Positions 1 through 5,321 of a stretch of DNA of 5,321 bases are shown in pieces (the stretch's first letter is position 1; each line of letters opens with the position of its first letter). The stretch is from Deltaproteobacteria bacterium RIFCSPLOWO2_02_FULL_57_26 (GTDB lineage Bacteria > Desulfobacterota > Binatia > UBA9968). The position numbers and the translations under genes are program-made. Location: contig MGSI01000117.1 of assembly GCA_001798455.1 (NCBI GenBank), positions 1 through 5,321 of the forward strand, in the 5' to 3' direction. The notes below the pieces were generated by a model, which saw only the letters and a program-made list of their open reading frames with translations, had not been told where the DNA came from and made no database searches.

Positions 1-696
1 ATTAGCTATCTGCCCGATTTTTCGCTCCCCGAGGCCCTTTTTTCCCAGCAGGCCGCCCTAACCTTTGTGTGCAATCCCAATTCCCCATCGGGGACGCTTG
101 TCCCCTTGCCGGAGATCGAAAGGCTGGCACGGTCGGTTACCGGAGTCCTCGTCGTCGATGAGGCCTATATCGATTTCGCCGAAGAGGATGGGGTCTCTGC
201 CCTGCCCCTCATCCGCGACTTTTCCAACCTGGTGGTGCTCCGCAGTTTTTCCAAGTCTTTCTCCCTGGCGGGCTTACGCATCGGCCTCGCCTTCGCTGCC
301 GAGGGAATCATCACCGACATGATCAAGGTGAAAGACTCGTACAACCTGAACCGATTGAGCCTCGCTGCCGCTTGCGCCGCGCTTCAGGACATGCAGTGGA
401 TGCTGCGTAACGTCCGACGCATCCAGAAAAGCCGTCAGCGACTAACCCTCCAACTGCGTAAAATGGGCTTTCACGTCTACCCCTCCCAGGCCAACTTCGT
501 GATGGCGCGAAGAGAGGGGCAGAATCTCGGGGGGCTTTACGAGGCGTTGAAGCGGCGCGGAATCCTGGTACGCTATTTTGACGTACCTGGGTTGCAGGAC
601 AGCCTGCGGATTAGCGTCGGCACGCCTCGAGAGGTGAGGGCTCTTTTGCGAGCGATCGAGACGACCGAGACCGATCTTTCTCCAGGTCTCCCCTAG
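1..696 (+). CDS. hisC: Histidinol-phosphate aminotransferase, C-terminal part (5' end outside window)
   Basis: This PLP-dependent, fold-type I aminotransferase converts imidazole-acetol phosphate plus glutamate to L-histidinol phosphate and 2-oxoglutarate in cytosolic histidine synthesis. The frame is open from base 1 and gives 231 residues. Family members are about 350-370 residues, so roughly 120-140 N-terminal residues are missing. Visible motifs, numbered in the fragment, are: NPNSPSG at 25-31 (the NPNNPTG-like PLP and substrate loop); VVDEAYIDF at 51-59, with D53 and Y56 as the cofactor contacts; SFSKSFSLAGLR at 82-93, where K85 (codon 253-255) is the Schiff-base lysine and R93 a likely phosphate contact; and LRISVGT near 202-208, whose R203 is the usual substrate-anion arginine. 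The VVDEAYIDF signature favours HisC over the related CobD decarboxylase, although a broad-specificity HisC-like enzyme cannot be excluded. No other his genes are visible. The helicase gene follows 61 bp downstream on the same strand. Confidence 0.92.
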   Translation: MSYLPDFSLPEALFSQQAALTFVCNPNSPSGTLVPLPEIERLARSVTGVLVVDEAYIDFAEEDGVSALPLIRDFSNLVVLRSFSKSFSLAGLRIGLAFAAEGIITDMIKVKDSYNLNRLSLAAACAALQDMQWMLRNVRRIQKSRQRLTLQLRKMGFHVYPSQANFVMARREGQNLGGLYEALKRRGILVRYFDVPGLQDSLRISVGTPREVRALLRAIETTETDLSPGLP

Positions 697-744
697 GATT
701 CGAGAGGACGTGTCGGTGGATCGTCGCGCGTTGAGGGCCCGAAG

Positions 745-751
745 AGGGGAG
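745..751 (+). promoter_or_regulatory. Ribosome binding site that decides the recD2 start
   Basis: The sequence AGGGGAG lies 6 bases before the ATG at 758, a near-ideal Shine-Dalgarno sequence and spacing. The competing in-frame GTG at 710 has only an AGAGGA-like stretch two to three bases away, too close to work well. The 16 extra residues from GTG would be an arginine-rich stretch ahead of the usual RecD2 N-terminus. This favours ATG 758. Confidence 0.7.
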
Positions 752-757
752 CGGCCT

Positions 758-2971
758 ATGTCCGAAAGAAGAGACGAGCGATCCTCCCTTCAGGGGAAAG
801 TTACCCGGATCACCTACCAAGACCCACAGGGCCGCTTCACGGTGGCACGCCTTGAGATCCACGAAACTCCTGGAGTTACCGTGGTGGGCGATCTTTTTCC
901 CTTGAGCGAGGGGGAGGAGATCAAGGTCAGTGGCCTCTGGCGAGTCCATCCCCGTTACGGGCTCCAATTTCAGGTTGAGCATTGGGAGAAGGTGGAGCCC
1001 GCCACCCTTGAGGGGATTGAGAGATACCTCGGTTCGGGATTGATCAGGGGGATCGGGCCTATCTACGCCCGTCGCCTCGTCTCCGCCTTTGGTCTGAGCA
1101 CGCTGAAAGTGCTTTCCGAAAAACCCCAGCGCGTACTTGAGGTGCCGGGGATAGGAGCGATTCGCGCCCGGAGAATTCTCGATGCCTGGGAGCAGCACAA
1201 GGACATGCGTGACTCGATGGTCTTCCTCCAGGGCCACGGCGTGACCAGCTCCCTGGCCCTCAAAATCTATCGCGCCTTCGGATCCCAGACCGTGGTCAAG
1301 GTCAAGGAGAATCCGTACTGCCTAGCGCGCGAAATCCACGGCGTCGGGTTTCTCCTTGCAGATCGGATCGCCAGTAGCATCGGGGTCAGCGGCAATTCCT
1401 CCCTTCGAGTCCAGGCCGGCCTGCTCCATGTTCTAGGCCAATTCTCCGATGAGGGCCATTGCTTCGTCCCTGCTGACCTGCTGAAAAAGCACGCCCGCTC
1501 TCTTCTGGGAGTCGATGATGAGGCCGCGCAGACAGCCCTCGATAGGCTGGCGACCGAGAGAGAGGTTGCCTTGGACGACGTTGGCGAAAGCGTGCCCCGA
1601 GTCTATCCTCGAGAACTCCATGCGGCCGAGACCCGTGTGGCCTCGGCCCTGCACACGCTCCTCTCATCAACTTCTACCCTGTCACTGCCCACTGGGGCCG
1701 GAGCGCTCGAAGCGGCCCAGGGACAATTGGATCTATGGCTCGAGGCCGAGCAGCGTGAGGCCCTGCGCCAAGCCGTGGAGCAGAAAGTGCTGGTGATCAC
1801 GGGAGGGCCCGGAACCGGGAAGACCACGCTCCTTACGGCAATCTTAGCTCTCCTGCGGCGAGCAAAAGTCTCTTTTGCCTTGGCGGCGCCCACCGGTCGG
1901 GCGGCCAAGCGGATGGAAGAAACCACCGGCGAGGAAAGCAGAACGCTCCATCGCCTTTTAGAATACAACCCCCGGGAGCGAAGATTCCAACGCGGCGAGC
2001 ATTATCGCCTCACTGCCCAGGTCGTGATCGTCGATGAAGTCTCGATGGTCGACCTTCCGCTCATGGACCACTTGCTCAGGGCCGTCGAACCCCACAGCCA
2101 TCTCGTCTTGATCGGCGATGTCGACCAGCTCCCGTCGGTCGGACCGGGAAGCGTGCTGCGAGACCTGATCGGATCGGGCGCGCTACCCGTTGTGGTCCTG
2201 CGGCGGATCTTTCGCCAGGGAGCGGAAAGCTCGATCGTTGCCAACGCCCACAGGATCATTCAAGGGCAACCGTTGACGTTGGAGGTCGAGGGAGGAAAAC
2301 GTGACTTTATGTTTATTCCGCGGGAAAACGAAGCGGGGGTACTTGAGACCATCAAAGCTTTGCTCGGGGGAGCAAGAGATAAAGGGACGACGGGGTTTGC
2401 CCCCAAACCCTTGAACCCCTTAACCCTAAAACCAGATGAGGTCCAGGTTTTGAGTCCAATGCACCGCGGGCTTCTGGGCACCAGCCATCTCAATCGAGAG
2501 CTACAGAATCTCCTGAACCCCGACGGCACATCCCTCGAGCGAGAAGCATTGCCGTTTCGACTCGGCGACAAGGTCATCCAGCTACGAAACAATTATGACA
2601 AAGGCGTTTTCAACGGCGATCTGGGAAAGATCGCTGGCATCGATCAGGCCAGGGAAGAGGTTGTGATCGAGTTCTACGACCGAGCGGTCTCCTATGCCTT
2701 CGATGATCTCGATGAGATCGCCCTCGCCTACGCGATTTCCATCCACAAGAGCCAAGGGAGCGAGTATCCGGCCGTCATCATCCCCCTCCATACCTCTCAC
2801 TACCCCATGCTCCATCGCAGCGTTCTATATACCGCGGTAACCCGAGCAAAAGAGCTCGTGGCCTTGGTGGGGAGCCGAAAGGCCGTCGCGTTGGCCATCC
2901 GGAACGTTCGGGTTGAGCAGAGGTTTACAGGCTTAAAAGATAAATTACGTGCCAGGATGGCACGAGGCTGA
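758..2971 (+). CDS. recD2: RecD2-type ATP-dependent 5'-3' DNA helicase (SF1B)
   Basis: This is a complete 737-residue helicase, normal for the RecD2/YrrC family (about 700-850), which acts without RecBC in DNA repair and replication-fork maintenance. Numbering is from ATG 758. An N-terminal OB-like domain covers about 12-80. Helix-hairpin-helix segments follow, with GIGPIYARRL near 98-107 and VPGIGAIRARRI near 129-140. A helical linker leads to the helicase core. Core motifs are Walker A GGPGTGKTT at 349-357 (Lys codon 1820-1822), motif Ia APTGRAAKRM near 377-386, DEVSM at 426-430 (Walker B), GDVDQLPSVGPGS near 453-465, the arginine motif LRRIFRQG near 481-488, an SH3-like FNGDLG near 618, motif V AISIHKSQGSEY near 659-670, and motif VI YTAVTRAKE near 691-699. 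All catalytic residues are intact, so the gene looks functional. A proline-rich linker at about 547-558 is encoded by a period-8 tract. A GTG at 710 would add 16 residues. The N-terminal OB and hairpin domains separate it from RecBCD-type RecD. Confidence 0.95.
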   Translation: MSERRDERSSLQGKVTRITYQDPQGRFTVARLEIHETPGVTVVGDLFPLSEGEEIKVSGLWRVHPRYGLQFQVEHWEKVEPATLEGIERYLGSGLIRGIGPIYARRLVSAFGLSTLKVLSEKPQRVLEVPGIGAIRARRILDAWEQHKDMRDSMVFLQGHGVTSSLALKIYRAFGSQTVVKVKENPYCLAREIHGVGFLLADRIASSIGVSGNSSLRVQAGLLHVLGQFSDEGHCFVPADLLKKHARSLLGVDDEAAQTALDRLATEREVALDDVGESVPRVYPRELHAAETRVASALHTLLSSTSTLSLPTGAGALEAAQGQLDLWLEAEQREALRQAVEQKVLVITGGPGTGKTTLLTAILALLRRAKVSFALAAPTGRAAKRMEETTGEESRTLHRLLEYNPRERRFQRGEHYRLTAQVVIVDEVSMVDLPLMDHLLRAVEPHSHLVLIGDVDQLPSVGPGSVLRDLIGSGALPVVVLRRIFRQGAESSIVANAHRIIQGQPLTLEVEGGKRDFMFIPRENEAGVLETIKALLGGARDKGTTGFAPKPLNPLTLKPDEVQVLSPMHRGLLGTSHLNRELQNLLNPDGTSLEREALPFRLGDKVIQLRNNYDKGVFNGDLGKIAGIDQAREEVVIEFYDRAVSYAFDDLDEIALAYAISIHKSQGSEYPAVIIPLHTSHYPMLHRSVLYTAVTRAKELVALVGSRKAVALAIRNVRVEQRFTGLKDKLRARMARG
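2406..2433 (+). repeat. Degenerate period-8 AACCC-type tandem tract inside recD2
   Basis: Three and a half imperfect 8-base units run head to tail: AACCCTTG, AACCCCTT, AACCCTAA, then AACC. They lie in the coding sequence between helicase motifs IV and V and encode part of a KPLNPLTLKP linker just before the conserved VQVLSPMHRG segment. The reading frame is preserved. The tract may be an expanded simple repeat or a remnant of an inserted intergenic repeat. Compositional coincidence is possible because there are so few units. Confidence 0.5.
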
Positions 2972-2995
2972 TTCACAGCGAAGACGAGCAACCGT

Positions 2996-3706
2996 TCACG
3001 GGGGGTTGCAAAGCCGGCCCAAGCCGGAGCTTGGCTGGCCCGCACCGATTTTTTCCAGACAAGCCCAGAGCGTTGCCTGATTGCTGTTTACCACAGGCTT
3101 ATTCAAGCGCGCTTCGATCTCGCTGATGGCCTCGATCATGGTCGTGTTGGCGCAGCTAAGAAGATAGCCTTCGGCCTCGGCGCGCTGGTTTTCCAGCGCG
3201 ATTTCCTCCCACCGGCGTGGCGACACGGCCATGTACTCGTGTGAACCCGAGAGCGCAAGTCCGAAGTCATGAATGACTTCAAAACCAGCCTCGCCTAAGT
3301 AGCGCGCCTCGTGCTGGTTCGTCTCTTTCACATAAGGACTGATTAACACCAACCTTTTCACTCCCAAGCGTCTCAAGGCTTGCGTGATCGCCTGCGCGGT
3401 GGTGATGGCCGAGCAGCCACTCGCGTCCCGGATCGTCTCCACGACACGAGCCTCACCAGCAAGCCCTTCCTCCATCGAACTTGCGGTGCAGTGAAAGACG
3501 ATGACATCCGGCTTGGTGTCCGAAAGGACAGCGGCAGCTCCGGCGATCTCTCGCCGAAGCTCCGTTGGTGTCTTGTGCCATTTGCCGGTCATCCTTAGCC
3601 GGGTCACGTGAACGGCGACGTTGGCAGGAGCGTAACGCTGGAACTGCGGCTCGACAAGGCAGTTGCTAGACGGAATGATAATGCCGATGCGACCCTTTAT
3701 TGTCAT
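2996..3706 (-). CDS. Maleate cis-trans isomerase-like enzyme (Asp/Glu racemase superfamily)
   Basis: This 236-residue cytosolic enzyme belongs to the maleate isomerase/arylmalonate decarboxylase group of the Asp/Glu racemase superfamily. Its two pseudo-symmetric halves each supply one catalytic cysteine. Seen in sequence, numbered from ATG 3706: GIIIPSSN at 8-15 (substrate-binding Asn15); FHCTASSM with C73 (codon 3488-3490); SPYVKETN with Y125; YLLSCANTTM with C185 (codon 3152-3154); and KPVVNSNQATLW at 203-214, the usual C-terminal signature. Known maleate isomerases use two Cys with an Asn and a Tyr, matching this pattern. Arylmalonate decarboxylases keep only the second Cys, so isomerase or racemase chemistry is more likely, though the substrate is unknown. 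A GTG at 3742 would add 12 residues, but it lies upstream of the transcription start expected from the promoter, and the family usually begins close to the PSSN strand, so ATG 3706 is preferred despite a weak ribosome site. It converges with recD2 across 24 bp. Confidence 0.82.
   Translation of the reverse strand: MTIKGRIGIIIPSSNCLVEPQFQRYAPANVAVHVTRLRMTGKWHKTPTELRREIAGAAAVLSDTKPDVIVFHCTASSMEEGLAGEARVVETIRDASGCSAITTAQAITQALRRLGVKRLVLISPYVKETNQHEARYLGEAGFEVIHDFGLALSGSHEYMAVSPRRWEEIALENQRAEAEGYLLSCANTTMIEAISEIEARLNKPVVNSNQATLWACLEKIGAGQPSSGLGRLCNPP
3013..3054 (+). terminator. Possible weak intrinsic terminator for recD2, lying within the convergent gene
   Basis: The arm at 3013-3024 pairs with 3029-3039 to give an 11-bp GC-rich stem with one bulged C (3018), one G-T pair and a CGGA loop. 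A run of six T (3049-3054) follows, but it begins 9 bases after the stem, further than in a classical intrinsic terminator. It sits about 40 bases past the recD2 stop, inside the 3' coding end of the minus-strand isomerase gene. The position suits recD2 transcription, but the spacing makes the call tentative. Confidence 0.3.
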
Positions 3707-3745
3707 CGCCGTTCGAGGAGTTGGGCATAAACTATTTGGCACCTA

Positions 3746-3773
3746 TTTATTCCACGAAAGACTCTAGTGTCAA
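3746..3773 (-). promoter_or_regulatory. Sigma70-like promoter for the isomerase gene
   Basis: On the minus strand a perfect TTGACA (3773-3768) is followed, after 16 bases, by AATAAA (3751-3746), a 4/6 match to TATAAT. Transcription would start near 3739, leaving a leader of about 33 bases before ATG 3706 and placing the GTG at 3742 outside the transcript. The -35 box lies about 9 bases from the end of the MITE-like repeat. The -10 is only moderate, so this is a prediction. Confidence 0.45.
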
Positions 3774-3781
3774 GGCTCAAG

Positions 3782-3921
3782 GAGGGTGTTGAAAAATGCT
3801 CCGTGGTTATTCTGAGGAGCCGAAGGTGAGGAACAATCTCTTTTGAAGTCTTGAGATTCTTCGCTTCGCTCAGAATGACAGGCAGTCAAAACATCACCTG
3901 TAAGAGTTTTGCAACAGGCTG
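3782..3921. mobile_element. MITE-like element with imperfect terminal inverted repeats
   Basis: The left end AGGGTGTTGAAAAA (3783-3796) and the reverse complement of the right end, AGCCTGTTGCAAAA (3907-3920), agree at 11 of 14 aligned bases. The direct repeat TCAAG lies immediately outside (3777-3781 and 3922-3926, six bases if G is included), consistent with a target-site duplication. Inside, ATTCTGAG (3809-3816) pairs with CTCAGAAT (3869-3876), and AATCTC (3835-3840) pairs with GAGATT (3853-3858). The right half holds the CTTCGCTTCGCTCAGAATGAC motif, a dispersed repeat found in many bacterial genomes and often mis-annotated as protein containing 'HSERSEES'. At 140 bp it encodes no transposase, so it would be non-autonomous. 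The ends resemble transposon termini, but I cannot assign an IS family. Confidence 0.55.
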
Positions 3922-3935
3922 TCAAGGTCTTGACA
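3920..3935. repeat. 16-bp palindrome TGTCAAG-GT-CTTGACA
   Basis: Two perfect 7-base inverted arms flank a 2-base centre at the right border of the MITE-like element. The arm and centre base TGTCAAGG (3920-3927) recur as a direct copy at 3768-3775, where the minus-strand reading supplies the TTGACA -35 box of the isomerase promoter. The 2-base centre is too tight for a good RNA hairpin, so a protein-binding DNA site or leftover target sequence is more plausible than a terminator. Function is not established. Confidence 0.5.
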
Positions 3936-4035
3936 AAAAACGAAGTGTGTCTCTCAGATCCAACGACGAGAAGCCAACCACCGCTTCGGCCCTCGATTCG
4001 GTTACGCCTGAATAATAGACTCAGCGGTTCAGAAA
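3936..4035. other. Intergenic stretch with no recognised content
   Basis: These 100 bases lie between the palindrome and the stop of the kinase gene. I found no convincing gene, RNA or intrinsic terminator for the kinase. A run of A (3935-3940) would read as a T run on the minus strand, but no strong stem precedes it. Together with the mobile-like repeat and the promoter this makes up the 329-bp gap between kinase and isomerase. Confidence 0.5.
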
Positions 4036-5321
4036 TCACGGCACACCGTCGCTTATAGCTCTTTCCGGCTTTTCGCCGCTAGCGACCGGTATAGTCACCT
4101 TAAACGTCGACCCCTTTCCCACCTCGCTCTCCACCTCTATCTTTCCCCCCAGCAGATCGACCAAATTCTTCGTGATCGTCAAACCTAAACCCGTCCCTCC
4201 ATAGCGCCTATTCGTGGACCCGTCCAATTGGCGGAACTTTTCAAAGATCAGAGGGATCTGCTCGCTCGGGATCCCAATTCCTGTATCCGAGACGATAAAG
4301 GAAATCTCCCCATGACCTGCGCTCAGGACCGAAAGTTTCACTTCCCCTTTTTCGGTAAATTTGACGGCATTATTCAGCAGACCGAGCAAAATCCTTTTCA
4401 ATTTTCCCCAGTCTGTCTTGATCGATGGGACGCCCTCCCCGATCTCGTATTTGACCTTGAGAGGCTTTCCGCTCTCCAGCGGAGCGAGATCCTTACGCAG
4501 CTCATCGAGCAGCGCCCCCACCTCTTGTTGCTTGACGAACAAGGAGGCCTCTCCCTTCTCCAGCTTAGAAAAATCGAGAATATCCTCCACGAGCCCAAGC
4601 ATCCCGCGCGCGTTTTGGGTCAACCGCTCCATCGTGTTTTTCTGTTGATCTGTCAATGGCCCGAAGACTTCCTGTATGAGAAGATCGCCGTAACCCACAA
4701 CGGCAGCAATCGGAGTCCGAAGCTCGTGGGTGGTATTGGCCAGGAATTCGGACTTCAGGCGGTTCGCCTCGGCAAGCTGCTCCGCGATCAACTGCCGCCT
4801 CTTTGCCGCGATCTGGAGCTCCTCGTACTTTTTTGCGTTGCTCAAAGCTATCGCGGTAGAAAAAGCGACAATCTGGCAGAACTGGATCTCCCTGGAGCTC
4901 AAAACTCGATCGGCCTCATTAAAGCCCAAGAGAATGACCCCGTGCAGCTCGTTGCGAAACATGATCGGAACCGCGGTGGACATGGGAAAGGAAAAACCCT
5001 GAGCTTCCTCCTGCGCCGCCGCGGAAAAGAGCTTGGAGGTGACATCCCGCTGAATCACCGGGCTGCGCTTCCTCATGCAATCCTGGACAATCGGGTACTG
5101 GCGAAGGTCAATCTCTTTGGAGACAGGATCTCCGCCTTCCCCGCCCTCAAAGCTGGTCCCGCGGGAGGAGTCCCCGGCCTCTTCGACGATAAAAATGTAC
5201 AGCTTAGCCGCGCGCACGACGTTGCCGATCTTTGCCCTCACGGTCTCGATAATCTGCTTATAGTCGAGGGAGGCAGGGAGCGTCTGGGAGAGCGTCTGCA
5301 CCATGGCCATGTCCTGAGCTT
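4036..5321 (-). CDS. Soluble GAF-domain sensor histidine kinase (5' end probably outside window)
   Basis: This protein senses a signal through a GAF domain, autophosphorylates a histidine, and would pass the phosphate to a response regulator. Numbered from the first ATG (5310), GAF covers about 8-155, including the core strand VPIMFRNELHGVILLGF near 114-130. A charged coiled-coil linker (about 158-188) leads to the HisKA helix with the H-box FLANTTHELRTP, where H195 (codon 4726-4728) is the phosphorylation site. The HATPase_c domain has the N-box LLNNAVKFTEKG near 311-322, G1 SDTGIGIP at 341-348, F-box IFEKFRQ at 355-361 and G2 GGTGLGLTI at 371-379, all intact. No transmembrane segment or HAMP domain is seen, so it is probably cytosolic. 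The frame is open to the right edge. The ATGs at 5310 and 5304 have only a weak AGG three bases from the first ATG, so further N-terminal sequence is likely. No partner regulator is visible. Confidence 0.9.
   Translation of the reverse strand, partial: AQDMAMVQTLSQTLPASLDYKQIIETVRAKIGNVVRAAKLYIFIVEEAGDSSRGTSFEGGEGGDPVSKEIDLRQYPIVQDCMRKRSPVIQRDVTSKLFSAAAQEEAQGFSFPMSTAVPIMFRNELHGVILLGFNEADRVLSSREIQFCQIVAFSTAIALSNAKKYEELQIAAKRRQLIAEQLAEANRLKSEFLANTTHELRTPIAAVVGYGDLLIQEVFGPLTDQQKNTMERLTQNARGMLGLVEDILDFSKLEKGEASLFVKQQEVGALLDELRKDLAPLESGKPLKVKYEIGEGVPSIKTDWGKLKRILLGLLNNAVKFTEKGEVKLSVLSAGHGEISFIVSDTGIGIPSEQIPLIFEKFRQLDGSTNRRYGGTGLGLTITKNLVDLLGGKIEVESEVGKGSTFKVTIPVASGEKPERAISDGVP

Noticed and set aside
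611..1237. 208-codon minus-strand open frame antisense to the hisC end and recD2 start
   Set aside because: It lies entirely opposite two well-supported genes, has no recognisable motif, and is explained by the GC-rich codon use of recD2.
1603..1968. 121-codon minus-strand open frame opposite the Walker A region of recD2
   Set aside because: It is a shadow of the conserved helicase core, with arginine- and serine-rich composition typical of antisense translation.
2406..2433. Telomere-like or CRISPR-like array
   Set aside because: The units are only 8 bases, degenerate, fewer than four in number and inside an intact coding sequence. There are no spacers and no terminal location.
3380..3598. 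72-codon plus-strand open frame inside the isomerase gene
   Set aside because: It is fully antisense to catalytic regions of the isomerase, with no motif or good ribosome site.
3930..3958. Plus-strand TTGACA as a possible promoter
   Set aside because: No -10-like hexamer follows at 16-18 bases and no plus-strand gene lies downstream. The hexamer is one arm of the palindrome.
3770..4039. 89-codon minus-strand frame starting with a GTG that overlaps the kinase stop
   Set aside because: The overlap suggests translational coupling, but the frame runs straight through the mobile-like repeat and contains the CHSERSEES string, a well-known artefact of translating this repeat. No domain or protein-like composition is visible.

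Overview
The window is about 5.3 kb of fairly GC-rich (high 50s % by eye) bacterial chromosomal DNA carrying four protein genes, two of them cut by the window edges. The mix is ordinary: one amino-acid biosynthesis gene, one DNA helicase, one small cytosolic enzyme and one soluble sensor kinase. No phage, plasmid or CRISPR genes are present. The window probably comes from an environmental Gram-negative-type lineage such as Deltaproteobacteria, NC10 or Nitrospirota. The grounds are weak: gene flavour, plus a short repeat containing the widespread 'CTTCGCTTCGCTCAGAATGAC' motif. The taxonomic guess should be held loosely.

Layout: (1) Positions 1-696, plus strand, hold the C-terminal two thirds of histidinol-phosphate aminotransferase (hisC). 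(2) Positions 758-2971, plus strand, hold a complete RecD2-type 5'-3' DNA helicase, closely following hisC and possibly co-transcribed with it. (3) After a 24-bp convergent gap, 2996-3706 on the minus strand holds a 236-residue Asp/Glu racemase-superfamily enzyme. It has both catalytic cysteines, as in maleate cis-trans isomerases. (4) Positions 3707-4035 hold no credible gene. They contain a sigma70-like promoter for the isomerase, a roughly 140-bp MITE-like element with imperfect terminal inverted repeats and a 5-6 bp flanking direct repeat, a 16-bp palindrome, and about 100 bp without recognisable content. (5) From 4036 to the right edge, minus strand, lies a GAF-domain histidine kinase whose reading frame is still open at the edge.

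The genes do not form an obvious pathway. hisC and recD2 share a strand and spacing, but their functions are unrelated. The isomerase appears to have its own promoter, and the kinase has no response regulator in view. I see no clearly new biological system. The points most worth a second look are the small mobile-like repeat abutting the isomerase promoter, a period-8 AACCC-type tract inside recD2 that encodes a proline-rich linker, and the unassigned substrate of the two-cysteine isomerase.
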